DNA of 64,000 nucleotides from Cryptomeria japonica (taxonomy: Eukaryota; Streptophyta; Pinopsida; Cupressales; Cupressaceae). Position numbers and translations under genes: made by a program. The notes below the pieces were generated by a model. That model was not told the origin of the DNA, did no database searches, and saw nothing but the letters and a program-made list of their open reading frames with translations. The stretch spans positions 668,797,852-668,861,851 of the forward strand of contig NC_081412.1 in the NCBI RefSeq assembly GCF_030272615.1, read 5' to 3'. Positions 28,599-39,092 of this stretch are shown here, in pieces (position 1 is the stretch's first letter; the number at the start of each line of letters is the position of its first letter).

Positions 28599-31007
28599 GT
28601 CCTCCCAGGCCAAAAATTGCTTGCCCTCAAGCAATTGCTGACTTGGATGCTCCAGAATTTGCTCGCCTTCCCAGGTGGCATCCTCGATGGGTAGATTCTT
28701 CCAACGTACAAGGAACTCCTTGACTGTGCGTGTTCTCAACCTCTTTTCTTTGACATCGATGATCTCCGCCGACTCTAGAATTAGTTTCCCTTCTTCGTTG
28801 ATGGGTGGCAAATCCTTGGACACTGTGACGCGCTGCCCGACGACCTTCTTTAGACATGACACGTGAAAAACATTGTGAATCCGACTCCCCCCAGGAAGCT
28901 CCAACTCGTAGGCAACTTCACCCACTCTCCGAACCACCCTGTAGGGTCCATAGAAATGCGGCTTCAACTTCTCCTTACCACTTGTCTTCAAGGAGGATTG
29001 TCTGTGTGGTTGAAGTCGAAGGTAAACCAGATCACCAACCTCAAAATTCCGCTCAATCAGGTGTCGGTCAGCATACATCTTTTGCTGGTTCTGATCCCTT
29101 TGCAGGTTGTCTTTGAGAGATGTCAGGATGTCTAAACTCTCTTGAAGCCAATCTTTGGCCATCGGTGCACGACTGTCTCCCAATGCCAGGTCAACAAATG
29201 AAGAAGGTTCATAACTGTACAGTGCTTTGAAAGGTGGCATGCCTATCGACATGTGATAAGTGGTGTTGTAATAGTGTTCACCCAAATGTAGCCAGCGAAC
29301 CCAAGCCTTCTGTTGAGCTGAGACGTAGTTCTTGAGATAACCCTCCAGCCATTTGTTCACAATCTCGGTTTGCCCGTCTGTCTGTGGATGGTAGCTCGTG
29401 CTGGGGGACAACTCGGTTCCTGCCAACCGAAATAACTCCATCCAGAAGGTACTCATAAAACGGCTATCCCTGTCATTGACTATGTTTCGTGATAAATGAT
29501 GTAGGCAGAACACCTCACGGAAGAACAACTCGGCCACTTGAACTGCTTGATATCCTGTGGGGATGGCAAAAAAATGTGCATACTTGGTCAATGGGTCAAC
29601 TATGACAAAAATGCAATCCTTTCCTTGCACTTTGGGGAGTCCAGTAATGAAATCCATCGAGATGCTATCCCATTTCTGGTCGGGAATTGGCAGTGGTTGC
29701 AGCAGTCCGGCCGATAGGTTATGCTTAGATTTGTTCTGCTGACAGGTGGAGCATTCCCACACATACTGCAGGACGTCGTTCTTAAGCCCCTTCCAGGAAA
29801 ACCTTTCACGGATCTGTCTGTAGGTTTTCAAGTATCCCAGGTGTCCAGCCAAGGGAGAGTCGTGCAATTCCTTCATAATCTTTTCCTTCATCTTGGATTC
29901 GGGTACCAGATAAATTTTGTCCTTGTAATAAATGATGTCGTCAACCACCTTGTATCGGTCATCCTGCACTTGACCATCCATCAGTTCGCAGGCAAAAGTG
30001 TTCTCGGAGTATTCAATCAACAGGTATTCCTTCCAGTCCGCCGAAATCTGAGATAAAGAACATATGGCAGGCCTTCTTGACAGGGCATCAACGACCACAT
30101 TATTCTTTCTCTTCACATATTCAATGTCGAAATCAAATGCCTGGACTTTGCTCACCCATTTCTGTCGTCGTTCATTCAGATCTCTCTGCTCCAAGAAGTA
30201 TCACAAGCTGTTGTGGTCTGTCTGCACAACAAACTTTGCTCCAACAAGGTACTGCCGAAACTTCGTCAGTGCGTGTATGATGGCGAGCATCTCCTTGTCG
30301 TAGATGGAATACAACTGCTCAACTCCCGAGAGCTTCCGACTCTCGAACGCAATGGGGTGACGGTCTTGCATCAACACTGCTCCAATGCCTTCCTCCAAGG
30401 CATCGCACTCCAGGATGAAAGGGAGAGTGAAGTCTGGTAGTGCTAGAACCAGACACGTACTCATAACTTCTTTTAATTTGTCGAAGGTCTGTTGCGCTTG
30501 CGCATTCCAACGGAAAGATCCTTTCTTTGTCAGATCTGTCAGTGGTACTCCAAGTTGTGAAAATCCTTTCACAAACCTTCTATAATAACTACACAAACCA
30601 AAAAATCCACACAGCTTCGAGAGAGTCTTGGGTGGAGGCCAATCCAAAATGGCCTGAATCTTCTCTTGTTGAACTTTTACCCCCTGGGCGCTGATGACGT
30701 GACCCAAGTACAGGACCTCGGTCATTCCAAATTCACATTTGGACCTTTTGGCATACAGTGATTGTGATTCCATAATCCCCAATACTTCATCCAAATGCCC
30801 CACATGTTCCTCCCAGGTCTTGTTGTAGATGAGTATGTCATCGAAGAATACCAATAGGAACTTATCCAGTTGCTTGTTGAAGATGTGGTTCATGCATGAC
30901 TGAAAAGTGGCTGGAGCATTGGTTAATCCAAACGGCATGACCAAGAACTCACAGTGTCTGTAACTCATAGTGTCTGTAATGGCAACGAAAGGCTGTCTTT
31001 TCCACAT
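28572..31007 (-). pseudogene. Element F pol, C-terminal part: RT, RNase H, integrase, chromodomain
   Basis: The segment starts after the frameshift with FLVMPFGLTNAPATFQ, then the RT active site FFDDILIY (usual YxDD, here FFDD) and an RNase H with ECDA and KEMLAIIHAL. A TGA at 30198-30200 replaces what is usually an Arg codon (CGA). The same frame then gives 540 residues: RNase H end, integrase zinc finger (H-H-C-C, residues ~110-155) and core with Asp in DSISMDF, Asp in DRDSRF and Glu in GQTEIVNKWLEG. The chromodomain is at about residues 475-525 (EFLVRWKNLPIEDATWE). The stop codon lies 27 bases inside the 3' LTR. The chromodomain places F with chromoviruses, which target chromatin marks when inserting. 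Confidence 0.9.
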
Positions 31008-31975
31008 CTTGCTCCCTCATACGGATCTGATGGTAGCCGGAGCAAAGATCAATCTTGGAGAAATAGATTGTGCCATGTAGTTCGTCCAGTAGCTCATCGA
31101 TCCTGGGAATGGGGTACCTATTCTTGATAGTCTTCTTGTTCAGTGCACGATAGTCGACACACATTCTGAGAGTTTCGTCCTTCTTCTTCACCAGTACCAT
31201 CGAGGATGCAAAGGGGCTAGAACTGGGCCGGATCCATCCTTCGAGGAGTTCTTGGATCTTTTTCTCTATCTCATCTTTGAACTTCTTCGGATGGCGATAG
31301 GGTGTGGTGATAACGGGTTTTGCTCCTTCCTCCAACTCGATGGTGTGCTCAAACCCTCGGTGTGGGGGTATACCAGGTGGAATATCAGCGAAGACCAAAC
31401 TATGCTAATCCAGAACCGACTGAAGTTCCTCATCCTGGTAGTAAGTTGGTTTCTTTTTCACAGGTTTTGTAGAGATCAAGCAATGTGCTGCCCAGACTAC
31501 TTCATCATGTTTGAAGATGGCTTCCATCCTTTTGGCGGAAATCTCCCTCGGGCCGCCATTCGACATTCCCCTGAGAACCACCTTCTTGACATCCACCTCG
31601 AATGAGAACTCCATCCTTTTGAAGCTTTGCGTGTACTGGTCGAGGGTCTCCATCCATTGAATGCCCAATATGACATCCGTGTCATCGAGATCTACAACAA
31701 AGAAATCGTCGGTCACCGTGTAATTTCCCATGGTGATACTCAGTTGCGGAACCAGGTGAGTGCATGATAGGAGATTGCCTCTTGCCAACTTGACATCGAA
31801 CCCTTCATGCTCCTTTGTACACAAACCCCTTCGAGTGGCGAGTGATGAGTTTATGAAGATGAGCGAGGCCCCACTGTTGCGCATAACAAGAACTCGTTGC
31901 CCTTGGAGTGTACCACGTACTCTAAATACACTGCATCTTGGGGTACCCGCCAGTGTGGCAATAACGCCCCCCCTC
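31008..31975 (-). pseudogene. Element F pol, N-terminal part: protease and start of RT
   Basis: The minus frame begins at the edge of element B with a gag-pol linker (TLAGTPRCSVFRVRGTLQGQ). The aspartic protease follows, but its active-site triad reads NSGAS instead of DSGA, so the catalytic Asp is Asn (GAC/T to AAC/T). After the protease (31884-31408) a TAG at 31405-31407 stands where a Gln codon is expected, and the same frame continues into RT (31398 onward). Visible RT features are the palm start [38 protein letters not shown] and [15 protein letters not shown], with the first catalytic Asp. Near 30977 a 16-bp duplication shifts the frame. Confidence 0.88.
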
Positions 31976-31980
31976 CGTAC

Positions 31981-32022
31981 TGTTGTGCGTATTGCACACC
32001 CATCCCCGTCTTGGACAAGGAC
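31981..32022 (+). other. Element B 5' terminal hairpins
   Basis: Bases 4-18 of the element form TGTGC-GTATT-GCACA, a 5-bp stem with a 5-base loop. A second, bulged stem is GTCTTG-GA-CAAGGAC at 32008-32022. Element A has stems in equivalent positions with changed but still pairing bases. Confidence 0.7.
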
Positions 32023-32289
32023 CCCTAGTTTGTGCCTTTCTGTCCTTGTGGAAGAGGAAGGGGATATGAAGGGTCAAGTGCCGCTAAAACCAAATTCGGC
32101 CTCTAGGGCCATATTGCAAACTTCAAACTCCCCAATTCTCGCAAAGTCGCCTAAATGTGAAGAAAGATTTAAAAGCCTGCAAAGACATTGAAATGCCGAT
32201 TTTCGCCAAATGGGGGTTAAAAGTTAAAAATATCATAAGTTTGAAAAAGGTCACAAACCCCCAAAATTCGCCAACAATGGATAAATTGC

Positions 32290-33090
32290 AAAGGTTTTCA
32301 AAAGACTCTATTTCGCCGAAGTTCGCATTAAGGGCGAAATTTTATAAAAGTTTGCAAAGAGACGTTATACCCCCCGAAGTTCGTGATGTATGGAAAAGAA
32401 AATCACGAAAGTTTTTAAGGTTTGCAAAAAAGCTCCATACAATCCCAAAATTCGCATACAACAGAGAAAAATGTCAGTTTATAAAGTTTGCGTAAGTGTC
32501 AAAATCACCGAAGTTTGAACTAAGGCAAAATCGTGAGTTTTAAAGTTGAAAAAGAGACCTCAAACGCTGAAGTTTGGCATCCATAGGAAGATCGCGGAGT
32601 TTTAAAGTTTGCATAAACCTCTCAATCACCGAAGTTCGGCATCCATAAGGAAATCGCGAAAAGGTTAAATCCTTGCAAAAGACCCTATTTCGCCGAAGTT
32701 TGCATAAAGTCTAAAATCGCCAAAGTTTTAACCAAGTAAGTCACGGAGTTTAAGTTTGAAAAAGATCCGAAAGTCCCGAAGTTTGGCAACAGTGCGATTT
32801 ATTATAAAGTCTAAAACGCCGAACTTCGACCCAAAGCAAAGTAAATCGCGAAGGAGTATGAAGGCTTGCGGAGATGCAAAACCCCATTTTCGGCAACACC
32901 ATAGTTAAAGCCTTGCAAAAAGCTCTCAAAACCCAAAGTTCGCAACCTGGAGGAAAATCACGAAAGGTTAAAGGTTTGCGAAATGGTGCATTTCGTTGAA
33001 GTTTGATAAATGAGGAAAATCGCGAAATATAAACCCTGCGAAAAGCTTTAAACACCCTATTTTCGGTGACATAGTAAAACGAAGAAGTTT
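32290..33090 (+). repeat. Element B leader array, ~62-bp period
   Basis: Words of the form CCGAAGTTyG recur at about 32316, 32374, 32444, 32508, 32566, 32629, 32692, 32777, 32820, 32935 and 32997. They often pair with AAATCGCGAA and 'gtttgcaaa' words between them. Several are short palindromes (CCGAAGTTCGG near 32629). Spacing is about 58-70 bases. Confidence 0.7.
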
Positions 33091-33119
33091 GAAGGTTGGT
33101 TGAAGGAGAGCAAATCGCC
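32938..33119 (+). repeat. Leader duplicate 1 (second copy 34674-34858)
   Basis: A ~182-bp block (gttcgcaacctggaggaaaa ... gttgaaggagagcaaatcgc) is present upstream of the B ORF and again downstream at 34674-34858 with about a dozen differences. The ORF-bearing segment lies between the two copies. Confidence 0.85.
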
Positions 33120-34064
33120 CAATTTGGACCGCTGGAAGATCTAGAGGAGAGCATTGCCAGCAAAGTGTGGAGTGCCTACCTCACTGCAGATGAATACAGA
33201 AGATCGCAAAATCAATACAACACCACACCTTTTGACGATGTTAAGTTGGAGCTATCAAGTGCTGAGCAAGATGAACCAGTCAATCAGACCAAGGCAGCAG
33301 ATGAATTTATTATCCTTGCAATTGATGAGGACAGTGTTCAAGAGGATGATCCAGTGAGCTCCATAGATCAACCCGACACTGAGGGGCAATTTGCAGTAGG
33401 CTCGCTAATAGACGATGCAGTCCAAGAGTCCGTCAAGGATGTTTTTGGGGGCCAATCAATCGAACGGTCCCTGTTGTTTGAGGACGTACTGATAGAAGTT
33501 CATAAGGCCGCATTGTTCACACAATATGAAGATGCACCAGCAGATGATGCACCCCTCTTTCCTGAGTTCGAGTTCGGTTTCAAGACTGGTTTTCAGCCTG
33601 CGCAACCTAATGTGGAATGTGATGCTGATTTGCATACACCAAGCGCTATCGAGATGCTGCACCACCAATGGCGACCTCCTGATACAACAGTTGAAGCCTT
33701 CTCGCCGCACAATCCACCGTACAATACTCCGCATGACTCAGAAACTTGCCAGGTTGTTTCTTTCCCTCCTGCTGTTAATTCTGAAAATTTTCCGTTTAAT
33801 TTTGAATATTTTGGGAAAACAACTTGTAAATGGATTAACCACGAACCTAATGAACTCCCTCAATTAATAATTCTATCTGATGTCCTGGTTAAACCTGAGA
33901 GTGGCCAACTGAAAGTTTTCTTTTTAGAATATAGAGACAAACAGGCCAAACTGAGAACTGTTCCCACTGCCTTTTTACTGCTGCACATACTGAAAAATCA
34001 TCCTGGGTCGGGAACGCATGCATGCACCCCGCATTTTGTACAGTCAGTTTCTCCTTGTACATAG
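33096..34064 (+). CDS. Element B ORF, unknown function, no early ATG
   Basis: The frame is open for about 322 codons, but the first codons contain no ATG. It opens just after a TGA at about 33089, so translation would need a spliced upstream exon or a non-ATG start. The product is acidic (AIDEDSVQEDDPVSSIDQ, QYEDAPADDAPLFPEFEFG), with a less charged C-terminal part (FNFEYFGKTTCKWINHE, DVLVKPESGQLKVFFLEYRD). No zinc finger, protease, RT or other known motif is seen, and I do not recognise the family. The first ~25 bases overlap the duplicated leader. It may be a captured host coding fragment or the B counterpart of the element-A ORF, although I see no alignment with that protein. Confidence 0.45.
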   Translation: MVEGEQIAQFGPLEDLEESIASKVWSAYLTADEYRRSQNQYNTTPFDDVKLELSSAEQDEPVNQTKAADEFIILAIDEDSVQEDDPVSSIDQPDTEGQFAVGSLIDDAVQESVKDVFGGQSIERSLLFEDVLIEVHKAALFTQYEDAPADDAPLFPEFEFGFKTGFQPAQPNVECDADLHTPSAIEMLHHQWRPPDTTVEAFSPHNPPYNTPHDSETCQVVSFPPAVNSENFPFNFEYFGKTTCKWINHEPNELPQLIILSDVLVKPESGQLKVFFLEYRDKQAKLRTVPTAFLLLHILKNHPGSGTHACTPHFVQSVSPCT

Positions 34065-34673
34065 TTTGGGTTTTTATTTTCTGTTTTTGTTCGTTTTCTG
34101 TTTTTTAGCTTAGATTTCTTGTTTTTGGCTTTAGTTTAGTTTGCTTTCCGTAGTGTAGGTGTCCTTTCGGAAGGGGTTGTCTCCCTGTCAGTTTTTGAAG
34201 GGGTTTGTTTGCTTTTCCCAGCACTAGTGTACGAAGTCGGAAAGTTTTTTTGGCTCATTTCTTGGAAGCTGACTTTGGTAGAGCACCTAATTGACGGTTG
34301 CCCCCGTAGTCAGCTCATTTGGTTTAAGGCTTAGTCATTCTAAAAATTTAGTTGCTTAATGCGTTTTGTCACCAACGTCATGATCACTGCACTTTTTAAC
34401 GCTTAAAATCGCTTAAGTCTCTCGTTTTGTCAAAGGGAGGTCTTTGCAAGTGAAAAATCTGAAGCTCTACTTCAGCGACCACTGTAACGCTCAATCCCAC
34501 GTAAGCTTCACTGCTTACCAACCAAGGTGAAAAAGTGAAAATAAAAGAGAAAAATCAAAAGAAAAGAAATTGAAAAGCAAAGAAATATTAAAATGCTTGG
34601 CTTTGGGAATGCAGACACCTTTGTCGATTTTCAATGAGAATTTATTGGAAATAGAAATGTTAAAGGAAAATTG

Positions 34674-34858
34674 GTTCGCAACCTGGAGGAAAATTGTGAA
34701 AAGGTTAAAGGTTTGCGAAATGTGGTGCATTTCGCCAAAGTTTGATAAATGAGGAAAATCGCGAAATATAAACCCTGCAAAAAGCTTTAAACACCCTATT
34801 TTCGGCGACATAGTAAAACAAAGAAGTTTGAAGGTTGGTTGAAGGAGAGCAAATCGCC
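34674..34858 (+). repeat. Leader duplicate 2
   Basis: Second copy of the 182-bp block described at 32938-33119, located after the ORF. The intervening 1.55 kb contains the ORF and a T-rich non-coding tail (34065-34440). Confidence 0.85.
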
Positions 34859-35608
34859 TAAGTTCGATGCCTAAGGGTTAAACGCAGAAGTTAAAAGTCT
34901 GAAGAACCATCCAAAACCCCCATATTTGTCGATTTTCGGGAGATAAAGGAAAACTTTTAAAAATAGAAAGGCGTTAAGTTACCAAGTTTGCAAAAACGTG
35001 TCTTGAGCCGAAGTTCGGCAAATAGAAGCAAAAGGTAAAATCGTTGAAACCAAGTTTGCAAAGTGGCTTTTAGCCCAAAAATGCCAATGTAGAAAGGGGC
35101 GTTAAAACTTGATATTTTCAAAACCAACTTGTAGGCCGAAATTGAACAATAGGGCAAAATCACTTTTTCGCCAGTCAGCCAAGAAGCTTTAGTGGATTCA
35201 GATCGCCCAAACACATCAAGACCAAGGATTAGATTTCACGTTCGAAGAGAAAACGACATTTCAAGATACATCTCACAATGAACTTCTCGGGCCAGACGAC
35301 GTTAAAATTTAATATTTGTTAAGTTAAATTATTTAATTTTTCAAATTGATTTATTAAAATGAAATTGATCGTTTGCAGGTCACATGACGTCATCGCAGAA
35401 AACCAAGAGCCAGGCACTGAAAGCTGGAAAAGAAAAGGATGTAGGAACGCGTTGCAAGAGCGCGAGATCTGAACCGGGCATTGGGAAGCATGCCGCTGGA
35501 GGACAAGCTGAAGTTCACCACCAAAGATTGAAGAACACTTCGGATACTACAAAGCATGCGTTCTTAGGAAAAGTACACAGCTGGATTTAATTCCAGAAGT
35601 TCAGTTTC
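34859..35608 (+). other. Element B interior, no gene seen
   Basis: More degenerate gttcggcaa/aaatcg words continue to about 35200, then non-coding sequence to the start of the doubled 3' unit. No credible ORF. Confidence 0.4.
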
Positions 35609-37831
35609 TGTAAACTGAAACAGTTTTATTGAAAAAACTGCCTATGGGTCCTGTGCAAGATATTTTTGTGGACAGTTATGTCCAACTATCGGATAGACTC
35701 AAAATAATGCCAAAACAGTTGTAGGTAGTTGAAATTATGGTTGGTTGGATAACTGAGAATTGATTGGGCATAGGTTAAAGCTGCTAGCATCTGGAAGGCA
35801 GATCAGGACCCTTGGATGCAGTCCATCCTAGCCTTCGATTTAGTATTGTAAATTCTATAAAAGGTAGAGGCATTTCTTTTGTAAAGGGTTAGAGATTTTT
35901 GTTAGATAGTCAGAGAGTTGGTTAGAATTTTGTAGTTAGATTTTAGAAGTTAGAATAGATTAGATTTTAAGCATAGCATAGAGATGCTGCAGAAATTGTT
36001 GTAATGGCAGCTGAAGCAAATATATGAACATTGAAATATGGTGTTTGTTGTCTTTGTTTTAGTTCGTTTGCATGGTTTCTTTCTGCTGGTTAATTTTAGA
36101 GTGCAGGGATTATAATGGTGAAGTGTGGAGAGGTATTTGATGCATTTCTGGTTCATACCATTGGGGATCTACTGATTGTAGGTCACTATGCATGGTTAGT
36201 CTGAACCCAAACTGTGCTTAGTTCAACTGCAGGTGTTCGTCTTAGGCTGCGCTAGAATTGGGTGCCCAAAATGAGTGTCTTCGGTCTAAATATCCTTCAT
36301 CCCTTGGAGCTTGCACCGTTTTTTGTCTAGTTGTGAGGGTATCTCTGGCGAAAAAAGAACCGGTTTATCGAAATTTGTCTACCCACTACATCAGTTGTTA
36401 TCATCCTTGTCCTTAGGCTTCCTGAACCCTTCCCTTTTGATTTTATTTTGTAGTCTGAGAATCGCAACAAGCTAGCTTGTTGCAAATCGTAAGTCCCCTT
36501 CTGCTCCCAGCAAATCACATCGACTGTTGAGCTATCCTGCAGTCAAGACCTGACAATCAAAACCTTGAGGTTGTCCCCTTTGATCAACTAAACTAGCATT
36601 AGGGATTTCCTTATCTCAAGAGGATAGGATACTCGACTAGTACATTCTGTTATGTGTTGGCCGGATGAAGTCGCAAGTTCAGCAATTTTAGACACGTCAA
36701 CAAAATTTATTGTAAACTGAAAACTGAAACTGTTTTATTGTAAAACTGCCTGGGTCCCACTTAGATATTTTGAAACAAAGGGGAAACAGGTCGGTTGTGG
36801 ACAGTTATGTCCAACTACCGGATAGACTCAAATTAAAGCCAAATAGTGGCAGGTAGTTGGGATTGTGGTTGGTTGGATAACTAAGAGTTTAATGGGCATA
36901 GGTTAAAGCTGCCAGCTTCGGGAAGGCAGATCAAGACCCTTGGATGCAGTCCATCCTAGCCCTTGATTCAATATTGTAAATTTTATAAAAGGCAGAGGCC
37001 TTTCTTTTGTAAAGGGTTAGAGATTTTTGTTAGATAGTCAGACAGTTGGTTAGAATTTTGTAGTTAGATTTTAGAAGTTAGAATAGATTAGATTTTAAGC
37101 ATAGCATAGAGATGCTGCAGAAATTGTTGTAATGGCAGCTGAAACAAATATATGAACATTGAAATATGGTGTTTGTTGTCTTTGTTTTAGTCTGTTTGCA
37201 TGATTTCTTTCAGCTGGTTAATTTTAGAGTGCAGGGATTTTAGTGGTGAAGTGTGGAGGGGTATTTGATGCATTTCTGGTTCATACCATTGGGGGTCTGC
37301 TGATTGTAGGTCACCGTGCATGGTTAGTCTGAACCCAAACTGTGCTTAGTTCAACTGCAGGTGTTCGTCTCAGGCTGCGCCAGAATTGGGTGCCTAAAAC
37401 GAGTGTCTCCGGTCTGAAAATCCTTCATCCCTTGGAGCTTGCACTGTTTTTGTCTAGTTGTGAGGGTATCTCTGGCGAAACAAGAACTGGTTTATCGAAA
37501 TCTGTCTACCCACTACATCAGCTGTTATCGTCCTTGTCCTTAGGCTTCCTGAACCCTTCCCTTTTGATTTTATTTCGTAGTCTGAGAATCACAGCAGACT
37601 AGCTTGTTGCAAATCGTAAGTCCCCTTGTGCTCCCAACAAATCACATCGACTGTTGAGCTATCCTGCAGTCAAGACCTGACAATCAAAACCTTGAGGTCG
37701 TCCCCTTTGATCAACTAAACCAGCATTAGGGATTTCCTTATCTCAAGAGAGGATAGGATACTCGACGAGTACATTCTATTCTGTGTTGGCCGGATGAAGT
37801 CGCAAGTTCAACAATTTTAGACACGTCAACA
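35609..37831 (+). repeat. Element B 3' unit, present twice in tandem
   Basis: Copy 1 is 35609-36702 and copy 2 is 36711-37831. Both start TGTAAACTG and end GACACGTCAACA. Eight bases (aaatttat) separate them. They are close to 90% alike by eye, with a TATA-like ctataaaagg/tataaaaggc about 270 bases in. Each unit alone looks like a ~1.1-kb LTR (TG...CA with a promoter), but only the outer end of copy 2 meets a target duplication. Confidence 0.85.
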
Positions 37832-37836
37832 CGTAC

Positions 37837-38974
37837 CAATGTGGAGATTCTCTTCGCTAGGCTGGTTTCTTCGGCAAATTCTTCCCTTGGGGGTTCACTT
37901 TCCTCATGCTCCTCTTCTCCATCGGACATCATTTCAATATAGTGAATCTTTCCTTTGCCCAAACATCGGTGTCGTGGTTCTCATGGTTCCTTGCAGGAGA
38001 AACAAAGCTTCTTCCTTCTGAGTTCCTATCTTGTGGCTTCATCGAGCAATGAACCCTTCGGAAAGGGTTTATTATCCTTCTCCCTCGGCGAAAGGTGGTT
38101 TGGTATGTGCAAAATTTTTGGAAGAGGAAGATGTTGCCATGTTATGGGCCTTTTTTATTGCTTCCGTGAGCATGCTGGGGTTGAACCCTTTCACCCAACC
38201 TTTTAGTGGTTCCATCGATCGGTCCATGAACAAGACCACCAATCTCCGCTCTGAGATGTCAGTTACCAACATGGATAGTCTCTGGAATTCTGTGATGCAA
38301 CTGTCCACAGATCCCGACTGCTTTAGTTGCGCCAACTCCTTGAAATTGAGTTCTGGATCCTTCCCGTCAAATCGATCTATGAGCTTCTCTATGAATTCGG
38401 CATAGGAAGTTATTTGGTCATGGCCAAGAGTGACCATTCCATGATGCCACCATTCATGCGCGACCCCTTCCAGGTGGAGTTGGAAGTAAGTATCTGCTTT
38501 TTGAACCTAGGTTTGTGCCGAGGTCGCTCTGGCCCCATCAAAGGATGACAGGTTGATCTTGCCAACCTTCCGCTTGATGTCATTGTTATAGTGTCCATAA
38601 TGGCCCCGACTTCTGCCACTCGAGTATTTCATCCGGCGCTCCACATAATCCTTGAAGGATATGTCCCCCTCGAGATTTGCATCCCTCCAATCTTGGTTCA
38701 ACTGTGCTTGCATCCCCTGAAAGGTGGGCTCTTGCTCCCTGTGTGGTGCTTCTGATTTCTGAGGAAAAGTTGGCATTAGCGGCCATGAATGTGAGCGTTG
38801 GATGTTTGACCTTCCCGTGACCGAATCATCGCCCTGCCCATTTTGTTCTCCATTCGTTTTTCCCAAGGCCAATTGTCGTAAGGTTTCCTCCATGATTTGT
38901 TGTCGTTGCTCTCCTCTGGTTAGGGTGTCATTGAGCTGAGCTTGGATTTTGGTTAGCTCCCTTAATAGTGCCAT
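37837..38974 (-). pseudogene. Element F gag (capsid and zinc knuckle), broken
   Basis: The minus frame opens at 38974 with an N-terminal helix (MALLRELTKIQAQL). A capsid region follows, including DTYFQLHLEG and the typical gag string FKELAQLKQSGSVDSCITEF (about 38360-38300). The zinc knuckle LCFSCKEP...HRCLGKGK (about 38010-37955) and an acidic linker (SDGEEEHEESEP) come next. It then runs into the edge of nested element B at 37836. The frame is cut by a TAG just before VQKADTYF, where most relatives have Trp, by stops after AEGEG, and by TAG and TGA around the knuckle. Most of these fit C-to-T or G-to-A decay. Gag would form the virus-like particle that packages element RNA. Confidence 0.85.
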
Positions 38975-39079
38975 GACTTCTCTTCCAGGATCCTATGGTT
39001 CCCCCATTCGATTGGCCGAACGGTACTTCCTTCTGGTGTACACTTGCATCCACTACACGACAGGCTGGCAAGATCACAA

Positions 39080-39091
39080 GCTCTGATACCA
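39080..39091 (-). other. Element F primer-binding site (initiator tRNA-Met)
   Basis: The minus strand reads TGGTATCAGAGC two bases inside the 5' LTR. This is complementary to the 3' end of plant initiator tRNA-Met and is a common priming site for minus-strand synthesis in plant LTR retrotransposons. Confidence 0.92.
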
Positions 39092-39092
39092 C

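Larger units (their letters stand above)
31976..37836 (+). mobile_element. Element B (31981-37831), nested in F, TSD CGTAC
   Basis: B starts TGTTGTGCGTATTGCACACC at 31981 and ends ACACGTCAACA at 37831. It is flanked by CGTAC at 31976-31980 and 37832-37836, and joining the flanks restores the reading frame of the F gag-pol linker. Start and end sequences match element A in style (TGTTGTG...CGTCAACA), but no LTR pair bounded by these two ends is present. The interior holds a ~62-bp repeat array, a 322-codon ORF, a duplicated 182-bp leader and a tandemly doubled ~1.1-kb 3' unit. Orientation (+) is assigned by analogy with A. B may be a giant solo LTR or a separate element class. Confidence 0.85.
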
